Shown: piece after piece, positions 44,331-53,650 of the stretch
Position numbering within the stretch: position 1 is the first letter of the stretch
Layout of the letters: each line of letters begins with the position of its first letter
Program-made: the position numbers and the translations under genes
The notes under the pieces: model-generated
What the model saw: only the letters and a program-made list of their open reading frames with translations
What the model was told of the DNA's origin: nothing
Database searches by the model: none
Assembly (NCBI GenBank): GCA_026005135.1
Contig: BPKM01000005.1
Span: 124,001 to 188,000 of the forward strand
Origin: Leptospiraceae bacterium
GTDB taxonomy: Bacteria; Spirochaetota; Leptospiria; Leptospirales; Leptonemataceae
DNA: 64,000 nucleotides
Direction: 5' to 3'

Positions 44331-45764
44331 TCAGAATTGAAAATAAATAAAACCTTGAACCTGAGGAGCATAATTTCCTAATAACCACACCTCTAAAATA
44401 CCTAAAAAATATAAAATAATATAATCTCTTTTGATTTTAATATTAAAATCTTTTTTCTTATACTGGATATAATTAAAGAAAAAAACAAGTAATAAAAACC
44501 CAGTCATTTGAATAATTTGATCTTTATTAAAATCAGAACCATCATGAAATAAAAAAATTTGTTTTAACATATAAAATGAATGTTGGATATCCGGTGCATT
44601 AAAAAAACATAAACCTATACTAAACATTATAAATGTATAAAAAATACCAAAAATTCTATAAAACAAATTCCTCTGGATAATACTATTTATATTTTTTATA
44701 AATGGTTTTTCTAAAACCAGTAAAACTCCATACATAAATCCCCATAATATAAAAGTATAATTTGCACCATGCCATAAACCTCCAATAGTAAATGTTATAA
44801 TTAAATTTAAAGAAGTTCTAAATTCCGAAATACGATTTCCTCCTAAGGGTATATAAATATAATCTCTTAACCAGGACGATAAAGTAACATGCCACCGTCT
44901 CCATAATTCTGTAATTGAAATACTTAAAAAAGGACCATCAAAATTTTCTGGAATATGGAAACCTAATAAATAAGCACTACCTCTTGCTATATCGGTATAA
45001 CCAGAAAAATCACCATAAACTCGTATAGCATATCCTACAGCTGCTAAAAAATTTGTTAATCCACTATATTCTAAAGGATTTAAAAAAACAGGTTGTATTA
45101 TCTGAGAAATATTATCTGCTATAATAACTTTTTTTATTAATCCAGTAAAAATATGATAAAAGCCTTTAATAACCTTTTCGTGATTTAATGAAATTTCATT
45201 ATCCAATTGATAAAAAAAATCAGAATGCCTCATTATAGGACCAGCTACTAATTGAGGAAAAAATAAAATAAATACATAAAATTCTAAAAAATTATCATTA
45301 CGTGTAATTTTTTGATTATAACAATCAATTATATATGCCATTAATTGAAATGTATAAAAACTGATAGCGAGGGGTAATATAATACTTTCCTGATTAAAAT
45401 ATTCTAATAATAAGGTATTAAAATAGGTTTTTTCAAAAAAGTAAAATCCAGTAATATCATATAAAAATTGTAGAATCAAATAAAAATATTTAAAAATAAC
45501 TAAATTCAAAATATTAATAAGTAAAATAATTATTAAAAAATATTTTCTGTTATTATTGTTGTTATTTTTAATCTTTAAAGAAAAAAAGTAATTTAGAATA
45601 ACAAGACTAATAAAATGAATAAAAAAAGGAATTGACCATGATGCATAAAAAATAGAAGAAGCAATTGCTATTAGCATTAATTTATTCTGTTTTCTGGGTA
45701 ATAGCCAGTATAAAATAAAAATAAAACTAAAAAAGATTAAATATCCAAATGTAATAAATCTCAT
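44331..45764 (-). CDS. MBOAT family O-acyltransferase (AlgI-like)
   Basis: The protein has about 477 residues from the ATG at 45764; an extension starting with TTG at 45803 is less likely, as the TTG is part of a TTGACA -35-like box. There are about ten membrane helices. ELWRRWHVTLSSWLRDYIYI and PLGGNR followed by GGLWHGANYTFILWG contain the conserved His residues of the MBOAT fold and the arginine-rich segment of AlgI/DltB/PatA types. It probably moves acetyl or other acyl groups across the membrane for the partner protein encoded next. FFPQLVAGPIMRHSDF also matches AlgI. No good Shine-Dalgarno is seen. Confidence 0.92.
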   Translation of the reverse strand: MRFITFGYLIFFSFIFILYWLLPRKQNKLMLIAIASSIFYASWSIPFFIHFISLVILNYFFSLKIKNNNNNNRKYFLIIILLINILNLVIFKYFYLILQFLYDITGFYFFEKTYFNTLLLEYFNQESIILPLAISFYTFQLMAYIIDCYNQKITRNDNFLEFYVFILFFPQLVAGPIMRHSDFFYQLDNEISLNHEKVIKGFYHIFTGLIKKVIIADNISQIIQPVFLNPLEYSGLTNFLAAVGYAIRVYGDFSGYTDIARGSAYLLGFHIPENFDGPFLSISITELWRRWHVTLSSWLRDYIYIPLGGNRISEFRTSLNLIITFTIGGLWHGANYTFILWGFMYGVLLVLEKPFIKNINSIIQRNLFYRIFGIFYTFIMFSIGLCFFNAPDIQHSFYMLKQIFLFHDGSDFNKDQIIQMTGFLLLVFFFNYIQYKKKDFNIKIKRDYIILYFLGILEVWLLGNYAPQVQGFIYFQF

Positions 45765-45914
45765 TTTATATGGACAGGATTTTCTTATAAAATACAATGT
45801 CAATTTTAGTAAGTTTGAATTGACTAATAAATAAGATGTTGTTAATAATTATAGTACCAAAAAATTATGCAATTTTATTTTCAAAAAACGTCTTATAATT
45901 TAAGAGGTATAGTT

Positions 45915-47593
45915 ATGACTAAAAAATATTTTATTTTTTTTCTTGTTTTTTTTGTATTTTCTTGTTATCTTATTAATAACAACTCAAAAAAGCAAAAAAA
46001 AGAACGAGAACAATTTCTATTATTATACTATTTATTAAATTTACCCGAACCATTAACAATAACCTGCGAAGATATTCCAGCTAAACAACCAACAACGAAC
46101 ATTAAACACATCTACTGAAGATTGTGGTTTACTATAACTTTAGATCCTAATTTTTATAGAATCAATGGCATTTTAGTAAAATCAATCTTGGACAATATGG
46201 CAATCTTACTGTGGAAATGGTATTTCTATTAGTATTATTGATGATGGTTTAGAAATCAATCATGAAGATTTAAATGCAAATATTGAATCGGGGAAAAGTT
46301 ATGATTATTCTGATGGTGATAGTGATCCAACGGGAAATCCTTCTAGATGATGATTCTTTACATGGAACACCTGTTGCTGGACTGATAGCAGCAAAAGACA
46401 ATTCTATAGGTGTTCGTGGAGTTGCTCCTCGTTCTAAAATACGCGGATATAATGCCATCAAAACAGGTTATGCATCCCATATTGTAGATGCAACAGTTCG
46501 AGATATCCAGAATATCTGGATATCAAATAATAGTTGGGGTCCAGCTGATAAAACAGGATTTTTATGGAATTCTGAAGATCTATGGAAATCTTCTATTGAA
46601 GAAGGATTAAATAAAGGACGTTATGGTTTAGGTACTATTTATGTATTTGCAGCTGGCAATGGGGCATATATAGATCCTCAAAATAAACAATATCTTGTAG
46701 ATAATTCTAATTATGATGGTTATGCAAATTATCATGGTGTTATAAGTGTTTGTGCAGTTGGAGATGATGATAAGCAGGCAAATTATTCTGAAAATGGAGC
46801 AAATTTATGGATCTGTGCACCTTCTATGGGAAATAATAATAATGGTCTTGTTACAACAGATTTAACTAATACCAATGGTTTGAATACAAAATTTATTAGT
46901 AAATTTGGATCAGATCTTTCAAATACAAATTATACAAAAAATTTTAATGGAACATCAGGTTCTACTCCTATTGTTTCTGGTGCAATTGCTTTAATGCTAC
47001 AGGCAAATCCTAATTTAAGCTGGCGAGATGTTCGTTATATTTTAGCAAAAACAGCAAGAAAAAATGATTTTACTGATAGCGATTGGATAAATAATGCTTC
47101 TGGATTTTCTATTAATCATAAATATGGTTTTGGTGTAATTGATGTATCAAATGCTGTAAATATGGCAAAGACCTGGAGCAATTTGGGAAACTATCGTAAA
47201 TGTGTAATAAAAAATATTCCTGTTTATCAAAATATTATCGATAATGGTACACCTACAATCAATGAATTTGATACTTCTGTTACAGGTATAACAAAAATAG
47301 AATGGGTGGATGCAACTGTTCATTTAAATCATGGATATTGGGGAGATTTATCTATAAAACTATATTCTCCATCAGGAACCGAAGCCATTTTAATGGAACC
47401 ACATAATTGTTCAGATGGAAATGGTAATAGAATTGGTTGTCAGTTAGGAAATATGGATTGGCGTTTTGGAATTGCTAGATTTTTAGATGAAACTGCAATG
47501 GGGAAATTTCGCATAGAAGTTCAGGATAAAATACCAGAAGATGGTGGATATTTTAAAAAATGGGATTTAACGATTTATGGAAGAGTAGAGTAA
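45915..47593 (+). pseudogene. Subtilisin-like lipoprotease with P domain, frameshifted
   Basis: A proprotein-convertase-like serine protease gene broken into at least three frames. The start at 45915 is supported by AAGAGG at 45902-45907 and encodes a lipoprotein-type signal (MTKKYFIFFLVFFVFSCYL), ending at 46118. The next frame (about 46211-46347) encodes the catalytic Asp region YCGNGISISIIDDG and continues to SDPTGNPSR, then a stop. From about 46348 the third frame gives the catalytic His in LHGTPVAGLIAAKD, the catalytic Ser in NGTSGSTPIVSGAIAL and a C-terminal P domain (about the last 135 residues) to 47593. A short stretch near 46170-46205 still reads WHFSKINLGQYGNL in yet another frame, like the WHLxNTGQ motif, and residues expected between it and YCGNG are missing. 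Real decay or clustered sequencing errors could both explain this. Confidence 0.8.
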
Positions 47594-47600
47594 TGATTAT

Positions 47601-48065
47601 ATGACTATGCAAAAGCAATTCATTATCATTGGCGCAAAAGATCGTATTGATTTTCCAGAATTTGGTATATATGATATTCCTTGTAGAATTGATACAGGTG
47701 CTTTAACAAGTTCGATTCATTGTCATAGAGTTAAAATAAAACAGGGAGTTGATGGAAAAGAACGATTATATTTTCGATTATTAGACCCTAAGCATCCAAA
47801 TTATCAAAAAAAGGATTTTGTTGTAGAAAATTTTACAGAAAAAAAAATTAAAAGTTCTAATGGTCAATCCGAATATCGATTTGTTATTCAGGCAAAAGTA
47901 ATTCTATTTGGTATGGAGATTATAACAGAATTTAGTCTTGCAGATAGAGAAAGAATGCAATTCCCTGTTTTATTAGGAAGAAAATTATTAAATAAACGAT
48001 TTCTTGTTGATGTTTCAAAAAATGATTTATCTTATAAATACAAACAAAAATATAGTAATTCATAA
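47601..48065 (+). CDS. RimB-like retropepsin-type protease
   Basis: This 154-residue protein matches the family annotated as ATP-dependent zinc protease (RloA2/RimB). The Asp-Thr-Gly active-site motif is CRIDTGALTSSIHC near residue 28-40, and FPVLLGRKLLNKRFLVDVSK near the end is the conserved second half. Structurally such proteins are retropepsin-like aspartic proteases, despite the zinc name. In Pseudomonas RimB trims glutamates that RimK adds to ribosomal protein S6. Here rimK follows after 25 bases, supporting that pairing. The ATG at 47601 is eight bases past the broken protease gene; a second ATG at 47607 is equally possible. Confidence 0.9.
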   Translation: MTMQKQFIIIGAKDRIDFPEFGIYDIPCRIDTGALTSSIHCHRVKIKQGVDGKERLYFRLLDPKHPNYQKKDFVVENFTEKKIKSSNGQSEYRFVIQAKVILFGMEIITEFSLADRERMQFPVLLGRKLLNKRFLVDVSKNDLSYKYKQKYSNS

Positions 48066-48090
48066 TAAATAGTTTCAGGAAAGCAAAATT

Positions 48091-49017
48091 ATGCTCAAAA
48101 TATTAGTTTTATCTAGAAATGAAAATTTATATTCTACAAAAAGAATATTGGAAGAAGGATTAAAAAGAAATCATCTTATTGAAGTAGTTGATTATACTAA
48201 ATGTCATATGGTAATGGAGAAAGGAAAACCATTCATATATTATGGAGATAAAGACATAGGTAATATTGATGCTATTATACCAAGAATTGGTGCAACAAAT
48301 ACATTTTATGGAACAGCAGTAATAAGACAATTCGAAATGAAAAAAGTATTTACAACATGCGGTTCCTTAGCTTTATTACGTGCAAGAGATAAATTACGTA
48401 GTTTACAAATATTAGCTAAAGCAGGCATTGATATTCCCAAAACTGCTTTTGCAAAATATCCGGCTGATATCAATTATTTAATTGAAAAAGTAGGAGGACC
48501 TCCTTTAATAATAAAATTATTAGAAGGTACACAAGGATTAGGCGTTGTACTTGCAGAGAGCAAAACTGCTGCTCGTTCTGTTTTAGAAGCATTTTATGGA
48601 TTAAAAGCAAATATTCTTGTTCAAGAATATATTAAAGAATCTTCTGGAGAAGATATTCGTGCTTTTGTTATAGATAATAAAGTAGTAGCAAGTATAAAAA
48701 GAAAAAATTTTATTAAAGATGAATTTCGTGCTAATATCCATAGAGGAGGTATTGCAGAAGAAATACAATTAACAAAAAAAGAACAACAAATTGTTTTAAG
48801 AGCTGCAAAAAGTTTGGGATTGAAAATTGCAGGTATTGATTTGCTTCGTTCAAAACGGGGACCATTAGTTTTAGAAGTCAATCCTTCTCCAGGTTTAGAA
48901 GGTGTAGAAAAAGCATCCAATATCAATATAGCAGGTAAAATCATTCATTTTATTGAAAAACATATAAAAGATAGTAAAAATTATAAAAAGCAATTAAAAG
49001 ATAGAGTAGGGGTTTAA
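48091..49017 (+). CDS. rimK: RimK family alpha-L-glutamate ligase
   Basis: This 308-residue ATP-grasp enzyme has IIPRIGATNTFYGTAVIRQF, then LRARDKLRSLQILAKAGIDI, KLLEGTQGLGVVLAES (nucleotide-binding loop), VQEYIKESSGEDIRAFVI and FRANIHRGG, the standard RimK sequence. GIDLLRSKRGPLVLEVNPSP binds the metals. In proteobacteria it adds glutamate residues to the C-terminus of ribosomal protein S6; other family members make different peptides. AGGAAAG before the ATG supports the start. It follows the RimB-like protease gene. Confidence 0.95.
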   Translation: MLKILVLSRNENLYSTKRILEEGLKRNHLIEVVDYTKCHMVMEKGKPFIYYGDKDIGNIDAIIPRIGATNTFYGTAVIRQFEMKKVFTTCGSLALLRARDKLRSLQILAKAGIDIPKTAFAKYPADINYLIEKVGGPPLIIKLLEGTQGLGVVLAESKTAARSVLEAFYGLKANILVQEYIKESSGEDIRAFVIDNKVVASIKRKNFIKDEFRANIHRGGIAEEIQLTKKEQQIVLRAAKSLGLKIAGIDLLRSKRGPLVLEVNPSPGLEGVEKASNINIAGKIIHFIEKHIKDSKNYKKQLKDRVGV

Positions 49018-49055
49018 GATTAAACGATTTTTCCTTTTTAACCGATATAAAAACA

Positions 49056-50627
49056 ATGAAAGTAAATCCAGTAAAAGTACAATTAATAGCCTATACAAAA
49101 GAACCTTATGATCTATCAATTGCATCTGCACGTACCTGTTATTCTTCTAAGGGAATTATTTATCCAGAAGACGTATCTAAGGACGAAAAGGCAAAAATGT
49201 TACGGGATAAGATTGCACGTTCTACTTTAGAAGCAGGTCATCTAACAACAAGACAGCATCCTCATTTTATTTTTGCTATCGAAAACATAAGTAGAATGGC
49301 TGTTTGGTCTTTTTTACATTCTCATCCCTTTTATAATTCAGAACAGGTTAGCCAAAGATATGTAGAAGTAAAACCAGAACAATTTTATTTTCCTGAATCT
49401 TTGCAAAGAAATATAAAATTATACGAAATATATAAAAATACCATAAGCTTTCAAATCCATTCCTATCAGGAATTTATAAGGATTCTAATTCCCTATATAG
49501 AAAAAGAATATTATAACATTTTTCCTTATAGAAAAAAGCAAAAGGAACGCTGGGATAAAATTATTTATAAAAAAGCAATGGAGATTGCTCGTTATATTCT
49601 TCCACTTGCTACATTTACCTATTTATATCATACAATAAGTGGAATAACATTATATCGTTATAAAAAAATGGCAGAAGTTAGTGATGTACCATCAGAAACA
49701 AGAGAATTAGTATTTAAGATGTGGGATTGTATCAATCAAATTGATCCACTATATGCAAAAGAAATGAAGGATCCTTTACCTATCGAAGAAACACCAGAAT
49801 ATAAATTCTTTATGAATTTATTTTATAATAACCAGGAAAAAAGATATACAAAAAATTTTATTAAATATTTTGATCAAAAATTAGGGAATTATTACTCTCG
49901 ATTAGTAAGTTATAATACATCATTAAAAGAAGTTTTATTAGATAGTATATTTAGTGTATTAGGTTATTATGATGTTAATTTTAACGAAGAAGAAATTTTA
50001 AAGTATCTTTTTGATCCCAAATACAATATACACCTTGCATCAACCTTAAATGAGACAATGCATTCTAAATTAAATCGTGTCTTATATCATATACATTTTA
50101 CTTTTCAAAAGAAAATATCTCATACAGCAGATAGTCAGGATCAACGCCATAGGCTTGTTCCAGCATCAAGACCTTATTTAATGCATCAGTTTACAGGAGA
50201 TGCAGATTATATTACTCCACAACTGATTCGTAGCAATGATAATTTAAATGAAATTTATCATAGCTATATGGAAAAAATTTTTTCCAATATTCAAAACTTT
50301 TTAAATTCTGGTGCAACCTTAGAAGAAGCATGTTATCTTTTACCCAATGCTTTTCCTGTGAGATTCTATGAATCAGGAGATTTACTAAATTTAATCCATA
50401 AATGGAAAATGAGAACCTGTTATAATGCTCAGGAGGAAATTTTTCATGCTTCAATTCAAGAAATCCAGCAAATAGAAAATATATTTCCTTTTTTAAAAAA
50501 TTATTTTCGCGCTCCTTGTAATTTAAGAAAAAGGGCAGATATAAAACCCTTTTGCCCTGAAGGTGAACGTTTTTGTGGATTACCTGTATGGAATTATGAT
50601 TTAGAAGAATATCATCGTTTGATTTGA
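49056..50627 (+). CDS. Two-domain ThyX-like flavin-dependent thymidylate synthase
   Basis: This 523-residue protein contains two ThyX-like parts. The first (about 1-215) has RQHPHFIFAIENISRM and HSHPFYNSEQVSQRYVEV, which follows the family pattern SxNExSxRY but has HSH where the FAD-binding motif is RHR. The second (about 320-523) has SQDQRHRLVPASRP, which keeps RHR but lacks the NExS segment, then NAFPVRFYESGDLLNLIHKW and a final Cys-containing tail. Ordinary ThyX is a 220-260-residue homotetramer with sites built from several chains, so a fused pair with split motifs could build sites between the halves. Long two-domain ThyX proteins are known in Chlamydia, as I recall. The reaction would be dUMP to dTMP with methylenetetrahydrofolate and NADPH. 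The end overlaps transketolase by 16 bases. Confidence 0.85.
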   Translation: MKVNPVKVQLIAYTKEPYDLSIASARTCYSSKGIIYPEDVSKDEKAKMLRDKIARSTLEAGHLTTRQHPHFIFAIENISRMAVWSFLHSHPFYNSEQVSQRYVEVKPEQFYFPESLQRNIKLYEIYKNTISFQIHSYQEFIRILIPYIEKEYYNIFPYRKKQKERWDKIIYKKAMEIARYILPLATFTYLYHTISGITLYRYKKMAEVSDVPSETRELVFKMWDCINQIDPLYAKEMKDPLPIEETPEYKFFMNLFYNNQEKRYTKNFIKYFDQKLGNYYSRLVSYNTSLKEVLLDSIFSVLGYYDVNFNEEEILKYLFDPKYNIHLASTLNETMHSKLNRVLYHIHFTFQKKISHTADSQDQRHRLVPASRPYLMHQFTGDADYITPQLIRSNDNLNEIYHSYMEKIFSNIQNFLNSGATLEEACYLLPNAFPVRFYESGDLLNLIHKWKMRTCYNAQEEIFHASIQEIQQIENIFPFLKNYFRAPCNLRKRADIKPFCPEGERFCGLPVWNYDLEEYHRLI

Positions 50628-51064
50628 GATAAGATAAATTTTTTTAAATTTTTTACAGTAAAACCAAAATATTCCATTAAAATATCACCAGGTGCCGATG
50701 CTCCAAACTCTTTTATTCCATAAACATGTTCTGGTTCAACCCATTCATACCAGCTCTGAGGATGAGCTGCTTCTATTGCAAAGCGAAGTTTTTTATTGAT
50801 ACCTAATAAAGATTCTTTATATTTATCTTTCTGTATTCTAAATAGTTCTAAACAAGGAACAGATATTACTCTAACAGAAAAACTTTCTTTTTCTAATTCT
50901 TTAGCTACTTCAATACTGAGCTCAACTTCTGAACCTGTAGATAGAATTACGATAGGGGATTGATTATTATGATAAGATTCATAAATAACATAAGCTCCTT
51001 TCTCAATATATTTAAAATTTTTAGGATTATAATACATATTTGATATTTTGTCTTGATAATACAA
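50612..51064 (-). pseudogene. tkt: Transketolase C-terminal fragment (frameshifted tkt)
   Basis: This frame encodes the C-terminal domain of transketolase: VILSTGSEVELSIEVAKELE, VRVISVPCLELF, AIEAAHPQSWYEWV and GIKEFGASAPGDILMEYFGF. It is out of register with the N-terminal 529 residues by one base; the shift lies at the T4 run (A4 in the message) at 51046-51049. Removing one A would restore SRQ followed by ISNMYYNP, giving an unbroken protein of about 667 residues, the normal length. By itself this frame has only a TTG at 51064 to start and would not be a functional protein. The last 16 bases overlap thyX. Confidence 0.85.
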
Positions 51065-52616
51065 GAATTGTTGGTGTATGAAGATTTTTTAAAGCAAATT
51101 TCCAGGCAATTAAAACTTCATGATAATTATAAGGCCTCCAGATCTGTAAATTGGGAATAATTCGAAGGGAAGGTAAATGTTCAATTGGTTGATGTGTTGG
51201 TCCATCTTCTCCTAAACCAATACTATCATGAGTAAAAATATAGATTATTCCTAATTTCATTAATGCAGACATTCTAATAGCATTTCTACCGTAATCAGAA
51301 AAAACTAAAAATGTTCCTCCAAATGGGCGAAAACCACCATGTAAGAATAAGCCATTCATTATAGCAAACATTCCAAATTCACGAACGCCGTAATATATAT
51401 AATCTCCTTTAAAATCTATTGTTATATCCTGTGCTTTCTCCCAGATTGTTAAATTAGAATGAGTTAAATCAGCAGAACCACCAATCAATTCTGGTAAATA
51501 GGGTTTAATTTCGTTTAGAATTCTTTGTGATGTTTTTCTTGTTGCTTCTTTTTCTATTTGATTTTGTTTTAATGATAATATATATGTTTCTAACTCTTCT
51601 GGTAATTTATAATTCATTCTTCGTTCTAATTCTTTTGCTAAATCGGGATATTCCTTTTTATATTTTTCAAATAATTGATTCCATTCCTCTTCCCATTTTT
51701 CTCCCTTAGAACGAGCATCAAATGCATCATAAATTTCTTGTGGAATTTCAAAAGGAGGATATTCCCATCTTAAATTTTCTTTAGTAATCTGAATTTCTTC
51801 TGAACCAAGCGGTGCTCCATGTACAGATTCTTTTCCAGCTTTATTAGGAGAACCAAAACCAATGGTGGTATTACAAATTAATAAACTTGGTTTTTTTGAT
51901 TTTTGTGCTTTTTTTATAGCAGCTATAATATCCTTAGGATTATGACCATCAATATTATCAATTACATGCCAATCATAAGATTCAAATCGCTTTTTTGTAT
52001 CATCAATAAACCATCCAGAAGTATGACCATCTATGGAAATAGAATTATTATCATAAAATACAATAAGCTTTTCTAATTGCCATTTACCTGCTAAAGAAGC
52101 TGCTTCATGGGAAATGCCTTCCATCAAACAACCATCACCTACAAAAACATAAGTATAATGATCTATAATAGGAAAACCTTTTCGATTGAATTGTTGAGCT
52201 AATATTTTTTCTGCCAGTGCCATTCCTACTGCATTAGCAAATCCCTGACCCAATGGGCCAGTAGTAGTTTCGATTCCAGGAGTATGTCCATACTCTGGAT
52301 GACCAGGTGTTTTTGAATGAAGTTGTCTAAAATTTTTAATATCATCGATTGTAATATCATAACCAGAAAGATGTAAAAGTGCATATATTAACATAGATGC
52401 ATGACCATTAGATAAAACAAATCGATCCCTATTCCACCAATTAGGATTTTTAGGATTATGTTTTAAAAAATCATTCCATAATACTTCTGCAATATCTGCC
52501 ATTCCCATTGGAGCACCTGGATGACCAGATTTTGCTCTTTCAATAGCATCAATACTTAAAATACGAATAGCATTTGCTAATATTTTTCTATTTAACTTAG
52601 ATTTTGATTTAATCAT
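51027..52616 (-). pseudogene. tkt: Transketolase N-terminal fragment (frameshifted tkt)
   Basis: This frame carries the TPP-binding and middle domains of transketolase: [59 protein letters not shown] (TPP-binding GDG), [20 protein letters not shown], then [19 protein letters not shown] and [20 protein letters not shown]. It ends prematurely at 51027 with SRQNIKYVL because of a one-base shift at 51046-51049. AAGGAT lies before the ATG at 52616. Transketolase moves two-carbon units in the pentose phosphate pathway. Since the gene is otherwise perfectly conserved and central to metabolism, a sequencing or assembly error, or slippage on A4, seems likelier than true loss. Confidence 0.9.
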
Positions 52617-52693
52617 AGATTTATCCTTATGGATTATTTTATAGAACCAGTTTTTTTGAATTCTATCTTAAAGCATCTATTTTTATAAATATG

Positions 52694-53611
52694 TTATAAT
52701 ATCTTTAGGTCTTTTTTGATTTCTATTGCAATTTGTTCTGGTTCTTCTTCCTGAAAAAAATGCGATGCATCTGGAAAATCAACACGTCTATAATGATTTA
52801 ATATCTTTTCCCATTCTTCTCTAACAATTGGTGGAAATACCATATCTTTTTCTCCCCAAAAAATTGTAGAAGGAATATTCTGAATCAATGGTAAAACCTT
52901 TTTTTCTATTTCTTCTAATAAATCTGAAGATCTGATAATAGAGCGGGGAAAAACCCAGGTAGGAATTCTACTTTCTTCTGTATTAAATGGAGCAAGATAA
53001 GCTTTTTTTAAAGCCTCTCTTTTTTCTGGATTTCTTTTCTTTATCCCTCTTAAAAGTAAAGGTAATGAAATCATTAAAAATGAATTTTTTTGTTTGATCT
53101 GCTCTAATATTGTATCTCCACCCATTTTTTCTGAAAAAGATTTTGCAGATTCATACATTTTTGTGCCTTCTTTAAATTTCCAAGCCCATGTATTTCCTAA
53201 AAAAATATGTTTAAGATTTTTTATATAATTACGGATTGCACTTAATCCAATAGGTCCACCCCAATCCTGTATAAATATAGAAAATTGATTTTCAAAAATT
53301 CCTAATCGATTTAAAAAAATTTCCATAATACGTGAATGAGCTTCTGGAATATAAGTATAATCGGGATATTTTGGTTTAGAAGACATTCCAAATCCAGGAT
53401 AATCCGGTGCAATAATTCTAATACTATCTTTTAGTTTTTTAATAATTTCTGAATATAATAATGACCAGGTAGGATTACCATGAAAACAAATCAAAATATG
53501 TTCTGAATCTTTTGGACCTTCATCTACATAATGAATCATAATATTATCAATTTCTATCCAATTATCCTGAAAGGGATATAAATCTGGATCAATATCAAAT
53601 GGTCTCTTCAT
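52694..53611 (-). CDS. Haloalkane-dehalogenase-like alpha/beta hydrolase
   Basis: This 305-residue alpha/beta hydrolase has the oxyanion motif CFHGNPTWSLLY, the nucleophile elbow FIQDWGGPIG with Asp as nucleophile (as in dehalogenases and epoxide hydrolases), and the catalytic His in DASHFFQEEEPEQ. The Trp after the nucleophile and a Trp in GNTWAWKF are candidate halide-stabilising residues. The opening PDYPGFGMSSKP is also typical. The substrate is unknown, and many close relatives are not true dehalogenases. It stands alone on its strand between tkt and the nitrilase-like gene. No Shine-Dalgarno is visible. Confidence 0.87.
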   Translation of the reverse strand: MKRPFDIDPDLYPFQDNWIEIDNIMIHYVDEGPKDSEHILICFHGNPTWSLLYSEIIKKLKDSIRIIAPDYPGFGMSSKPKYPDYTYIPEAHSRIMEIFLNRLGIFENQFSIFIQDWGGPIGLSAIRNYIKNLKHIFLGNTWAWKFKEGTKMYESAKSFSEKMGGDTILEQIKQKNSFLMISLPLLLRGIKKRNPEKREALKKAYLAPFNTEESRIPTWVFPRSIIRSSDLLEEIEKKVLPLIQNIPSTIFWGEKDMVFPPIVREEWEKILNHYRRVDFPDASHFFQEEEPEQIAIEIKKDLKIL

Positions 53612-53650
53612 AACATTTTAAATTAAAGATTTTGATATTTCCGTCAATAT

